Of a stretch of 39,746 bases of DNA, positions 16,545 through 23,880 are shown in pieces. The notes beneath the pieces are model-generated. The model was given only the letters and a program-made list of their open reading frames with translations, did not search any database and was not told the origin of the DNA. The number at the start of each line of letters is the position of its first letter. Within the stretch, counting starts at the first letter, position 1. Source of the DNA: Alphaproteobacteria bacterium (GTDB lineage Bacteria; Pseudomonadota; Alphaproteobacteria; Bin95); the NCBI GenBank assembly GCA_022822125.1, contig JAJECF010000230.1:1-39746 (forward strand), written 5' to 3'. The position numbers and the translations under genes were made by a program.

Positions 16545-17681
16545 TCAGCCGAGGGCCTGCTCAAGGTCCGCGATGAGTTCGTCGGCCCGCTCTATGCCGA
16601 TGGAAAGGCGGAGCAGGTTCGCCGGCACGGCGCTCAGCGGCCCTTCGACCGTCGCCCGGTGCTCGATCAGGCTCTCGACGCCGCCAAGCGAGGTTGCCGG
16701 CACGAATAGTCTCGTGTGCGTTGTAACCCGTTTGGCGGCGTCCGCGCCGCCTTCGACCAGCAGCGAGAGCATGGCGCCGAAGCCGCCCGCCATCTGCCGT
16801 TTCGCGATTTCGTGCCCGGCATGGGACTCGAGCCCCGGATACAGCACCGCCTCGATGCCGGCGCGGCCTTCGAAATGCCGGGCGATGGCGAGCGCGTTCG
16901 CCGCCTGGCGCTCATAGCGCAGATGCAGCGTGCGCATGCCGCGCAACAACAGCCACGCCTCGAATGCGCCGAGCACGCCGCCCATCCGCGTGCGCGCGGC
17001 CTTTATCTCACCCCAGCGCTCGTTCGCGGTCCCGGTCGCAAGCACGCCCGCCAGCAGGTCGCTGTGCCCGGCGAGATATTTCGTGGCGGAGTGGAAGACG
17101 ATATCCGCGCCGAGTTCGAGCGCCCTGAGCGTCACCGGCGGAGTCGCGGTGGCGTCCACGCCGAGGATCGCGCCCGCAGCTCGCGCAACCCCGGCGGCGG
17201 CGCGCACATCGATCACGTCCCAGGTCGGGTTCACGCAGGTCTCGATCCAGACGACCGAGGTCCGCCTGGGCCGCACCGCCGCTTCGAGCGCGCCCGGCCG
17301 GGATGCATCGAAGAAATCGACCTCGACCCCGCGCCGGTCGGCGAGGCGGCGCAGCAGGTCCGCCGCGCCGTGATACATCACGCGCGGCGCCACCACATGG
17401 TCGCCCGCGCCCAGGCTGTCGAAGAAGGTCGCGACCGCCGCCATTCCCGAGGAGAAGACCAGCGCGTCCTCCGCGCCGTCGAGTTCCGCCAGCACCTCCT
17501 CCACATGCGCGACGGTCGGGCTGGCGTCGCGGCTGTAGGTGTAGCCGGTCGTCTCGTAGCGGTCGTCCCGCGCATAGGTGGTCGCGGAATGGATCGGCGG
17601 CACGACGGCGCCGGTCTCCCGGTCGAGGAACCGTCCTCCCTGGGCGAGCAGGGTTTCGAGCGAACGCTCGTTGCGGGTCAT
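16545..17681 (-). CDS. Cys/Met metabolism PLP-dependent enzyme (trans-sulfuration family)
   Basis: 378-aa fold-type I PLP enzyme related to cystathionine gamma-synthase/beta-lyase and O-acylhomoserine sulfhydrylase. Visible marks: YTYSRDASPTVAHVEEVLAEL, ALVFSSGMAAV (75-83), the cofactor Asp176 in VDATAT, and the PLP Lys201 in HSATKYLAGHSD. The usual VDNTF is VDATA and the ESPxNP segment is ETCVNP, so it is a divergent member and I do not assign a reaction or gene name. It is last in an operon behind an acyl-CoA dehydrogenase and DUF1028; its ATG overlaps the DUF1028 stop (ATGA). Confidence 0.85.
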   Translation of the reverse strand: MTRNERSLETLLAQGGRFLDRETGAVVPPIHSATTYARDDRYETTGYTYSRDASPTVAHVEEVLAELDGAEDALVFSSGMAAVATFFDSLGAGDHVVAPRVMYHGAADLLRRLADRRGVEVDFFDASRPGALEAAVRPRRTSVVWIETCVNPTWDVIDVRAAAGVARAAGAILGVDATATPPVTLRALELGADIVFHSATKYLAGHSDLLAGVLATGTANERWGEIKAARTRMGGVLGAFEAWLLLRGMRTLHLRYERQAANALAIARHFEGRAGIEAVLYPGLESHAGHEIAKRQMAGGFGAMLSLLVEGGADAAKRVTTHTRLFVPATSLGGVESLIEHRATVEGPLSAVPANLLRLSIGIERADELIADLEQALG

Positions 17682-18382
17682 GCGTTGCCGGGGTCGTTCC
17701 GGCGCGCCCAGACATCCTGCGGCGGCGTCTCGGCAGGCGCGCGGGCGCGGAGCGCGTAATAGGGCAGGTATGTCCGGTATGTGTCGTAAAGGCGGCGAAG
17801 CGCGCCCACGGCATCCTCGTGGAGGTCCACCCGGAGGTCGATATCCTCCACGATGTCAGCGCCGCGCACGATCAGCGCCGCCGAGCGCTCCGGCAGGGGC
17901 GTCCCGTCCGGCGAAGCCTGGCCGCCTGCGTCCCGCCCTGCCTCGATTGCCGCAAGCAGCCGCTCCGGAAGGTCGTCTGCAGCCCGCCATGCGGCCGCCA
18001 TCGCCTCTACAACCGCCTCGCCGGCAAGCACATTGCCGAAGACGGCAAACCCTTCGCCCGTAATATGGCCGGACCAGGGCCGCGTATGGGGCCCGGTATG
18101 CGCCGCGACGCGGCCGTCCGCCGCTGCGATGACCACCTGGCGCCAGTCGAAACCTTCGTCGCGGTCCACCAGCAACCGGAGCGTCCGGTCCGGGTCCGGC
18201 GACTCCCGGAGCGCGGCGGTGGCAAGCGGTCCGAGCGCGGGATTGGCGAAGGCCTGCGTCGAAAGCACGGCGACGCCGCGCTCGAAGAACGGGCAGTAGC
18301 CGCCGACGCCGAGCGAATAGGTCGCGATGCCGATGCCGAGCCGGCCCGTATCGGGGCAGGCGCCGATCGCTGTAAAGGTCAT
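17678..18382 (-). CDS. DUF1028 family protein (putative Ntn-hydrolase-like)
   Basis: 234-aa cytoplasmic protein matching DUF1028 throughout: TFTAIGACPDTGRLGIGIATYS at the start, VLSTQAFANPALGPLA near 39-54, GRVAAHTGPHTRPWSGHITGEGFAVFGNVLAG around 88-120, then VVEAMAAAW. The family has an Ntn-hydrolase-like fold and often lies beside amino-acid or peptide catabolism genes; its reaction is not established. The start is set by GAAGGAGAG seven bases before the ATG; the open frame further upstream is antisense/out-of-frame to the acyl-CoA dehydrogenase. It follows that gene by 17 bp and overlaps the next by 4 bp. Confidence 0.87.
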   Translation of the reverse strand: MTFTAIGACPDTGRLGIGIATYSLGVGGYCPFFERGVAVLSTQAFANPALGPLATAALRESPDPDRTLRLLVDRDEGFDWRQVVIAAADGRVAAHTGPHTRPWSGHITGEGFAVFGNVLAGEAVVEAMAAAWRAADDLPERLLAAIEAGRDAGGQASPDGTPLPERSAALIVRGADIVEDIDLRVDLHEDAVGALRRLYDTYRTYLPYYALRARAPAETPPQDVWARRNDPGNA

Positions 18383-18399
18383 CGCGCTCTCCTTCGCGA

Positions 18400-20145
18400 T
18401 CAGAACTGTTCGGCCGCCATCTCCAGCTCCGCTCCGCCGGCGGCCTCGACGGCGGCGAGGAGCCCGGCATATTGGGGCAGCAGGGCCTCCGCGTAAAAGC
18501 GGGCGGTCAGGCGCTTCGCCTCCAGGAACTCCCGGTCCTCCGCGCCGTCGGCCAGAAGCCATTCGGCGGCGGCCGCGCCTTTGGCGAGCAGCCAGCCGCC
18601 GGTCGCCAGGCCGAGCAGGTGGCAGAACGGGACAGCCGCCGCGGCAGCCGCGCCGAACTCCCTGCCGAAGCGGCCGAGAATGAGCCCCGCCGCGCGCTCC
18701 ACAGCGTCGATGGCTGCGGCCAAGGCTCCGCCCGGCGAGTCCGCGCGCATCAGCGCGATCTGCGCCCGGAGCGCCTCGCCGCCGTCGCGGGCGAGCTTGC
18801 GCGCCACCAAATCCATCGCCTGGATGCCGTTGGTGCCTTCGTAGATCGGCGCGATGCGGCTGTCGCGCATATGCTGGGCGGCGCCGGTTTCCTCGATGAA
18901 GCCCATGCCGCCATGCACCTGGACGCCGAGCGAGGCGATTTCGACGCCGAGGTCGCTGCACCAGGCCTTGACCACCGGGATCATCAGGTCCACCCGCGCC
19001 TGGGCCTCTGCATCGCCGGTGCGCTGGGCCCGGTCGAGACCGGCTGCCACCCAGTAGCAGAGCGCGCGCATGGCCTCGATCTCGGCTTTCATGGTCATCA
19101 GCATCCGCCGCACGTCCGGATGATGCAGGATTGGCGCCGGAGCCTTGCCGCCATTCACCTCGTCCCGGCCCTGGACGCGCTCCATGGCGAAGGCGCGCGC
19201 CTGCTGATAGGCCCGCTCCGCGACGGCAACGCCCTGCAGCCCGACGCCGAGGCGGGCATTGTTCATCATGGTGAACATGTACTGGATGCCGCAATTCTTT
19301 TCGCCGACCAGCGTGCCGAGCGCGCCGTCTCCCTCGCCATAGGCCATCACGCAGGTCGGGCTGCCGTGAATGCCGAGCTTGTGTTCGAGCCCGACCGGGC
19401 GGAGATCGTTGCGCGCGCCGAGGCTGCCGTCCCCGTTCACCAGCACTTTCGGCACGATGAACAGCGAAACGCCGCGAATGCCCCTGGGCGCATCGGGCGT
19501 GCGCGCGAGCACCATATGGACGATGTTGTCGGTGAAATCCTGATCGCCGTAGCTGATAAAGATCTTCTGCCCGCGAATGCGGTATGTGCCGTCGCCCGCC
19601 GGAACGGCGCGCGTGGCGAGCGCGCCGACATCGGAGCCGGCCTGGGGTTCGGTCAGGTTCATGGTGCCGGCCCACTCGCCGGACACCATCTTCTCCAGAT
19701 AGAGGGCCTTCTGCTCGTCCGAGCCGTGGTGTGCGAGCAGGTCCACCGCGCCCTGGGTCAGAAGCGGCGCCAGCGAGAAGGAAAGACAGGCGGATTGCCA
19801 CATTTCCGTCAGCGCCGTGGACACGAGCCACGGAAGGCCCTGCCCGCCATGGTCGGGGTCGAAGGGCGCACCGTTCCAGCCGCCCTCGCAGAACTGCCGG
19901 TAGGTCTCCCGGAACCCGTCCGCCGTGCGCACGACGCCGTTCTCCAGCACCGCGCCCTGAAGATCGCCGACGCGGTTGAGGGGCGCCACGGCCTCGCCGG
20001 CGAACCGCCCCGCCTCGGTCAGCACGGCATCGACGAGATCGACTGAAATCTCTTCCATTCCGGGAAGGGCGACCACGCGGTCCAGCCCGGCGATCTCGGT
20101 CATGGCGAAGCGAATGTCGCGGAGGGGCGCGGCGTAATCGGACAT
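18400..20145 (-). CDS. Long-form acyl-CoA dehydrogenase (DmdC/3-methylmercaptopropionyl-CoA dehydrogenase-like)
   Basis: 581-aa FAD enzyme of the long acyl-CoA dehydrogenase subfamily that includes DmdC; it introduces a trans-2,3 double bond into an acyl-CoA and passes electrons to ETF. N-terminal family start MSDYAAPLRDIRFAMTEIAG; flavin/substrate loops NLTEPQAGSDVGAL (about 167-180) and KIFISYGDQDF; the catalytic base is the Glu of APIYEGTNGIQAMDL, preceded by VQVHGGMGFIEETGAAQHMRDSR. A C-terminal extra helical domain explains the length. ATG 20145 fits family starts; a GTG at 20154 is possible. It heads the operon with DUF1028 and the PLP enzyme. Substrate could be a methylthio- or branched acyl-CoA. 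Confidence 0.9.
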   Translation of the reverse strand: MSDYAAPLRDIRFAMTEIAGLDRVVALPGMEEISVDLVDAVLTEAGRFAGEAVAPLNRVGDLQGAVLENGVVRTADGFRETYRQFCEGGWNGAPFDPDHGGQGLPWLVSTALTEMWQSACLSFSLAPLLTQGAVDLLAHHGSDEQKALYLEKMVSGEWAGTMNLTEPQAGSDVGALATRAVPAGDGTYRIRGQKIFISYGDQDFTDNIVHMVLARTPDAPRGIRGVSLFIVPKVLVNGDGSLGARNDLRPVGLEHKLGIHGSPTCVMAYGEGDGALGTLVGEKNCGIQYMFTMMNNARLGVGLQGVAVAERAYQQARAFAMERVQGRDEVNGGKAPAPILHHPDVRRMLMTMKAEIEAMRALCYWVAAGLDRAQRTGDAEAQARVDLMIPVVKAWCSDLGVEIASLGVQVHGGMGFIEETGAAQHMRDSRIAPIYEGTNGIQAMDLVARKLARDGGEALRAQIALMRADSPGGALAAAIDAVERAAGLILGRFGREFGAAAAAAVPFCHLLGLATGGWLLAKGAAAAEWLLADGAEDREFLEAKRLTARFYAEALLPQYAGLLAAVEAAGGAELEMAAEQF

Positions 20146-20185
20146 TGGCGGCACACCGGAGGGATTGTCGCGAGGCTGGGAAAGG

Positions 20186-20259
20186 TGGCTGGGCGACCTG
20201 GATTCGAACCAGGGCTACTGGGGCCAGAACCCAGCGTTCTGCCGCTAAACTATCGCCCA
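20186..20259 (-). tRNA. tRNA-Gln (anticodon CUG)
   Basis: 74 nt with encoded CCA. The acceptor TGGGCGA pairs with TCGCCCA, with discriminator G. The anticodon stem-loop is CTGGG-TTCTGGC-CCCAG, giving CTG. The T arm is CCTGGTTCGAATCCAGG. The weak U1-A72 pair is typical of glutamine tRNAs. Confidence 0.96.
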
Positions 20260-20348
20260 ACGCATCGGCCCGGTTTATCGGCCATCCGACAGGATTTTGC
20301 AAGACCTTCCGGCATGTGCGCGCATCGGGAGGCATCGACAGGACCCTT

Positions 20349-20643
20349 ATTCGTTACTTTGAAATAATTCCTTGACGAGACTTGATTCCGGGAAGTCCGT
20401 GACAAGATAGGATGAGTGACGAGAATGCAGCATCCGAGGGGCCGTCTTCGCCCTCCCGAGCCAGCGGAAACGGAACGGCACCGGATGAGAAGCCAATGTA
20501 GAAAACGAAATGCCGGGAAAACCGGACGGCATGCCAGGACCCCCCGCCCAGCGCGCTTCCCCGTGCCAGAACGGTATATGGAATATGCAACCTGTGCATG
20601 CAGACCATGACATCGCATGACACAACATGACACTTCATGACAT
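20349..20643. repeat. Dispersed regulatory-looking element, copy B (upstream of ccr)
   Basis: Second copy of the element at 457-641. Blocks: TTTGAAATAATTCCTTGA (20358-20375), GGAAGTCCGTG (20391-20401), a 29-bp block (20470-20498) and a 79-bp block (20565-20643). Compared with copy A about 47 and 66 extra bases separate blocks 2-3 and 3-4. Block 4 has four perfect CATGACA heptamers at 20606, 20616, 20626 and 20636 plus CATGCAG at 20597. It ends 107 bp before the ccr start and also faces tRNA-Gln and the acyl-CoA dehydrogenase operon on the other strand. Confidence 0.78.
20597..20642. promoter_or_regulatory. Tandem 10-bp-phased CATGACA sites
   Basis: Four exact CATGACA heptamers with 3-bp spacers put every site on the same face of the helix. 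Read on the other strand they are TGTCATG, close to the TGTCAT half-site of Pho boxes, but the period is 10 bp rather than 11. Such direct-repeat arrays are typical of OmpR/PhoB-family winged-helix regulators. An AT-rich stretch (20573-20586) lies beside them. Whether they control ccr, the minus-strand genes, or both is not decided by sequence. Confidence 0.5.
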
Positions 20644-20749
20644 GTTCGAAAGTCTCCGCAGCGGACCGCACGGACAGGGAATTGAATTCCGGGCGGTGAC
20701 GGCCTAGAGCGTAGGGCTGCCGACGCGAAACGATGAAGGAGCCGGCCCG

Positions 20750-21985
20750 ATGGAACTCTGCGCTTTGGGCGAACAGCCGCCGCTCGGCGAGGCGCCCGAG
20801 AAGATGCATGCCTTCATGGTGCGCCAGGACCGGTTCGGGGAGCCGAAGGACGCCTGGCAGCGCGAAGTCATTCCGGTTCCGACGCTCAAGCCGGACGAGG
20901 TGCTCATCTATGTCATGGCGACGGGCATCAACTACAACAATGTCTGGGCGGCGCTCGGCTATCCGATCGACGTGATCCGGGAGCGGATGCGCAAGGGCGA
21001 GCCGGAGGACTTCCATGCAGGCGGCAGCGACTGCTCCGGCATCGTCCAGGCGGTCGGCTCGGAGGTCACGAATGTCAGGCCCGGCGACGAGGTGGTGATC
21101 CATTCCGGCTGGTGGGAGCCGGACGACCCCTGGGTGCTGTCGGGCAAGGACCCCATGCTGGCGACCTCGACGCGCATCTGGGGCTACCAGACCAATTACG
21201 GCTCCTACGGCCAGTTCGCCAAGGCGCAGGCGCACCAGTGCCAGCCGCGCCCGAAACACCTGACCTGGGAGCAGTCCGGCTGCTACCTGCTCTGCGCCTC
21301 GACCGCCTACCGGATGCTGATGGGCTGGCCGCCACATACGGTCGAACCGGGCGACGCCGTGCTGGTCTGGGGCGCCTCGGGCGGCCTCGGCGCCATGGCC
21401 CTGCAGATCACCGCCGCGCTCGGCGGGCGGCCGGTCGCCGTCATTTCGGACGACGCCAAGCGCGACTGGTGCATGGAGATGGGAGCGGTCGGCGTCATCA
21501 ACCGCAAGGCCTTCGACCATTGGGGGCCGATGCCGGACACGACCGACGGCGCCGCCTATGGCGCCTGGGCCAAGGGCGCCCGGGCTTTCGGCGCGGCGAT
21601 CTGGGAGGCGCTGGGCGAACGCGCGAGCCCCAAGATCGTGTTCGAGCATCCGGGCGAAGCGACCCTGCCGACTTCGGAGTTCGTCTGCGACACCGGCGGC
21701 ATGATCGTCATCTGCGCCGGCACCACCGGCTATAATGTGACGCTGGACCTCCGCTACCACTGGATGCGGCAGAAACGTTTCCAGGGCAGCCATCTCTCCA
21801 ATGACGAGCAGGCGGCGGCGGTGAACCGGATGGTCATTGACGGCAAGATCGACCCCTGCCTTTCGGAGGTGTTCGATTTCGACGATCTCGGCCACGCCCA
21901 CCAGTTGATGCACGAGAACCGCCACGCCGCCGGGCAGATGGCCGTGCTGGTCAACGCGACCCAGCGCGGCCAGGGCGCTTCATGA
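20750..21985 (+). CDS. ccr: Crotonyl-CoA carboxylase/reductase homologue
   Basis: 411-aa zinc-free MDR-superfamily enzyme; Ccr reductively carboxylates crotonyl-CoA to ethylmalonyl-CoA with NADPH and CO2 in the ethylmalonyl-CoA pathway. It aligns over its length with Rhodobacter Ccr: GINYNNVWAALG (59-70), GGSDCSGIVQAVGSEV, TRIWGYQTNYGS (141-152), RPKHLTWEQSGCYL, the NADP loop VLVWGASGGLGAMALQ (205-219), FEHPGEAT and QKRFQGSHLSND (341-352). In the CO2 pocket (Asn81, Phe170, Glu171, His365 in Kitasatospora) the Asn-containing NYN motif and His348 are kept, but the Glu is Gln147 (codon 21188-21190). The N-terminus is about 18 aa shorter than in Rhodobacter. AAGGAG precedes the ATG. Confidence 0.9.
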   Translation: MELCALGEQPPLGEAPEKMHAFMVRQDRFGEPKDAWQREVIPVPTLKPDEVLIYVMATGINYNNVWAALGYPIDVIRERMRKGEPEDFHAGGSDCSGIVQAVGSEVTNVRPGDEVVIHSGWWEPDDPWVLSGKDPMLATSTRIWGYQTNYGSYGQFAKAQAHQCQPRPKHLTWEQSGCYLLCASTAYRMLMGWPPHTVEPGDAVLVWGASGGLGAMALQITAALGGRPVAVISDDAKRDWCMEMGAVGVINRKAFDHWGPMPDTTDGAAYGAWAKGARAFGAAIWEALGERASPKIVFEHPGEATLPTSEFVCDTGGMIVICAGTTGYNVTLDLRYHWMRQKRFQGSHLSNDEQAAAVNRMVIDGKIDPCLSEVFDFDDLGHAHQLMHENRHAAGQMAVLVNATQRGQGAS

Positions 21986-22128
21986 TCCTTGAAGCGCTGG
22001 TTGTCTTCGGCGCGCTTGCGCTGGTCGCCGGCCTCAAACTCTGGCTGACCTGGCGGCGCATCAAGGCGGCGAGGCCGATGAAGGACCTGCCGCCCGGCGA
22101 CGGCGAGGCGCCGCTTCAGCGCCGATAG
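21982..22128 (+). CDS. Small single-pass membrane protein coupled to ccr
   Basis: 48-aa ORF whose ATG overlaps the ccr stop (ATGA), implying translational coupling. Residues 1-20 (MILEALVVFGALALVAGLKL) form one hydrophobic helix, followed by WLTWRRIKAARPMK, a positively charged cytoplasmic start, and a Pro/Gly/acidic tail. I recognise no family. Its last 13 bp overlap the convergent methyltransferase. The exact overlap and clean membrane topology argue that it is real. Confidence 0.55.
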   Translation: MILEALVVFGALALVAGLKLWLTWRRIKAARPMKDLPPGDGEAPLQRR

Positions 22129-22742
22129 ACGAAGAATGTCGCTGCGTGCCGGATGGCCGCCTGCGGCAGGGCCGTGACAGGCCCCGCCGTGTCGGTCAGG
22201 GTCCAGAGGCCGGCCCCGGTCAAGGCGTCGATCTTCGCCTGGAAACCGCCTTCCGACAGCGCGGCTTCCGTGCAGCAGAAGATGAACACGCCGCCCCTGG
22301 CCGTCACGCGAACGAGTTCGTCGAGCGATTCCGGCGGCGCGTGGCCGGGCGTGAAGACGCCGGTGCAGACGACCGCCTGGAAGGCGCCGTCGTCGAAATC
22401 GAGCGTCTCGCCCAGAACCCGCTGGCGCAAATCCCGATAAACGCCCTTGCGCCCGGCGGCCCGCAGCATGCCGTCGGAAAGGTCTATGCCTGTAAGATTA
22501 TCGTAGCCGAGGCGCGCCAGGGTCGCCCCGATGATGCCGCTGCCGCAGCCGGCATCCAGCACCGGCGTTTCACCCGGCGCCACATGGCGTCCGAACAGGC
22601 CCGCGGCCACGGGCGCGTAGGCATAGCCGCCCGACGAGACATCGGCGTCGTAGCTCTCAGCCCAGTCGTCGTAAATGCGCTGGTTTTCCGCCGTGGACCC
22701 GGCGCTGTATACCCGCTCCAGCCACTGGTCGAGATCGCTCAC
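22116..22742 (-). CDS. Class I SAM-dependent methyltransferase
   Basis: 208-aa methyltransferase. SAM motif I is VLDAGCGSGIIGATLARLG, followed by LTGIDLSDGMLRAAGRKG (motif II region) and VCTGVFTPGHAPPESLDELVRVTARGGVFIF (motifs IV-VI). The head, ENQRIYDDWAESYDADVSSGGY, resembles the Williams-Beuren-type small-molecule methyltransferases. I place the start at GTG 22742 (MSDLDQWLERVYSAG) because AGGGGAAG precedes it; the frame is open to 22781. It is divergent from the enoyl-CoA hydratase-like gene. Substrate unknown. Confidence 0.85.
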   Translation of the reverse strand: MSDLDQWLERVYSAGSTAENQRIYDDWAESYDADVSSGGYAYAPVAAGLFGRHVAPGETPVLDAGCGSGIIGATLARLGYDNLTGIDLSDGMLRAAGRKGVYRDLRQRVLGETLDFDDGAFQAVVCTGVFTPGHAPPESLDELVRVTARGGVFIFCCTEAALSEGGFQAKIDALTGAGLWTLTDTAGPVTALPQAAIRHAATFFVYRR

Positions 22743-22810
22743 CGTCTTCCCCTCTTCCGTTCCTCGACGCCCAGCATACACTACCCTGCCCGCTCAAGGA
22801 CGCCTCCCGC

Positions 22811-23551
22811 ATGGCCGACGCCGATATCCTGCTCCTGGAAGACCGCGGCAGCACCCGCATCCTGACCCTCAACAGGCCGCGCAGGCTGAACGCGCTCAAC
22901 GGCGCGCTCGTGGAAGCCATCTGCACGGCGGTCGCCCGCGCCCATGGCGACGAAGCGGTGGCGTGCATCGTCCTGCAGGGTAATGAACGCGCCTTTTCGG
23001 CCGGCGCCGACATGAAGGAGGCCGCGGACCATGCCGGGGAAAACCTGCGCGCGGCGCGCGACCGGGCGGAGGCGGGGGCGGCGATCTACGAGCTCGGCCG
23101 GCTGACCGACAAGCCGCTCATCGCGGCCGTCCGCGGCTATGCGCTCGGCGGCGGCTGCAACCTTGCCATTGCATGCGACCTCGCGATAGCGGGCGCAAGC
23201 GCGGTGTTCGGCTATCCGGAAGTCAAGCGCGGACTGGCCGCGACCATGGTCACTCCGGGCCTCGCGCACCGCATCGGGCCCAAGGCCGCGTTCGAATTGC
23301 TGACACTCGCCGAGGACGTCTCCGCCAACCGGGCTCTGGAACTCGGAATGATCAATCGGGTCGTGCCGGACGACAAGGTTCTCGATGAAGCGCTGGCGCT
23401 GGCGGAAACCCTTGCCGCCTTCGACCGCGAAGCGGTGCGCGCGACCAAGCGGGTGTTTCATCGCTCCCTCGACCTCCCGGTCGCGGACGCGCTGTCCGCC
23501 GCTCGCGAAACCATGCTTTCCCTGCGCAGGGCGATGGTGCCGCCGGAGTGA
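22811..23551 (+). CDS. Enoyl-CoA hydratase/isomerase family protein
   Basis: 246-aa crotonase-fold protein. Oxyanion-hole segments are present: NERAFSAGADMKE (about 58-70) and VRGYALGGGCNLAIACDLAIAG (about 102-123). The Glu after GGGC that acts in true hydratases (Glu144 of rat crotonase) is Asn here, whereas the second Glu (Glu164 equivalent, GYPEVKRGLAA) is kept. It may therefore be an isomerase, a dehydrating or a CoA-cleaving crotonase rather than a standard hydratase. Its last 17 bp, including the stop, lie inside the convergent tRNA-Thr gene, so the C-terminal residues are dictated by the tRNA acceptor and T-arm sequence. Confidence 0.87.
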   Translation: MADADILLLEDRGSTRILTLNRPRRLNALNGALVEAICTAVARAHGDEAVACIVLQGNERAFSAGADMKEAADHAGENLRAARDRAEAGAAIYELGRLTDKPLIAAVRGYALGGGCNLAIACDLAIAGASAVFGYPEVKRGLAATMVTPGLAHRIGPKAAFELLTLAEDVSANRALELGMINRVVPDDKVLDEALALAETLAAFDREAVRATKRVFHRSLDLPVADALSAARETMLSLRRAMVPPE

Positions 23552-23609
23552 TTTGAACACTCGACCCCACCCTTACCAAGGGTGTGCTCTACCCCTGAGC
23601 TACGGCGGC
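23535..23609 (-). tRNA. tRNA-Thr (anticodon GGU)
   Basis: 75 nt with encoded CCA. The acceptor GCCGCCG pairs with CGGCGGC, the anticodon stem-loop is CACCC-TTGGTAA-GGGTG with GGT, and the T arm is GAGTGTTCAAATCACTC. The T loop TTCAAAT is canonical. The 3' end overlaps the 3' end of the convergent enoyl-CoA hydratase-like gene by 17 bp. Confidence 0.95.
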
Positions 23610-23657
23610 CCGCCGGGCGCGTCTATGCCACAGGGAACGTCGGGAGGGCAAGCAAAG

Positions 23658-23816
23658 ATGACCGCCTCGGAAGACCGGGAAACGAAGGAACAGAAACAAC
23701 GGCGTCTCGCCGAAGCGCTCAGGCGGAACCTGCACCGCCGCAAGGCGCGGCAACGCGGTAAGATCGAAGAGCAGACAACCGACCCCCCCGACGGCGTTGC
23801 CGAACGGGACTGCTGA
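23658..23816 (+). CDS. Small basic hypothetical protein upstream of murA
   Basis: 52-aa ORF starting at ATG 23658 behind a GGGAGG site. The protein is strongly charged and probably helical: RETKEQKQRRLAEALRRNLH then RRKARQRGK, then a disordered acidic tail. Similar short Lys/Arg-rich proteins occur just upstream of murA in other Alphaproteobacteria as far as I recall, but I know no function. It ends 64 bp before the murA start used here. Confidence 0.5.
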   Translation: MTASEDRETKEQKQRRLAEALRRNLHRRKARQRGKIEEQTTDPPDGVAERDC

Positions 23817-23880
23817 AGCTACAAGCGGACCGCCAAACGCTGCGGCAGTCGAGAGAGAGGCTGCCGATCCTGCGCAATCT

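Noticed and set aside
23535..23820. Integrated mobile element at tRNA-Thr
   Set aside because: No integrase gene and no second copy of the tRNA 3' end were seen; flanking genes are ordinary chromosomal ones.
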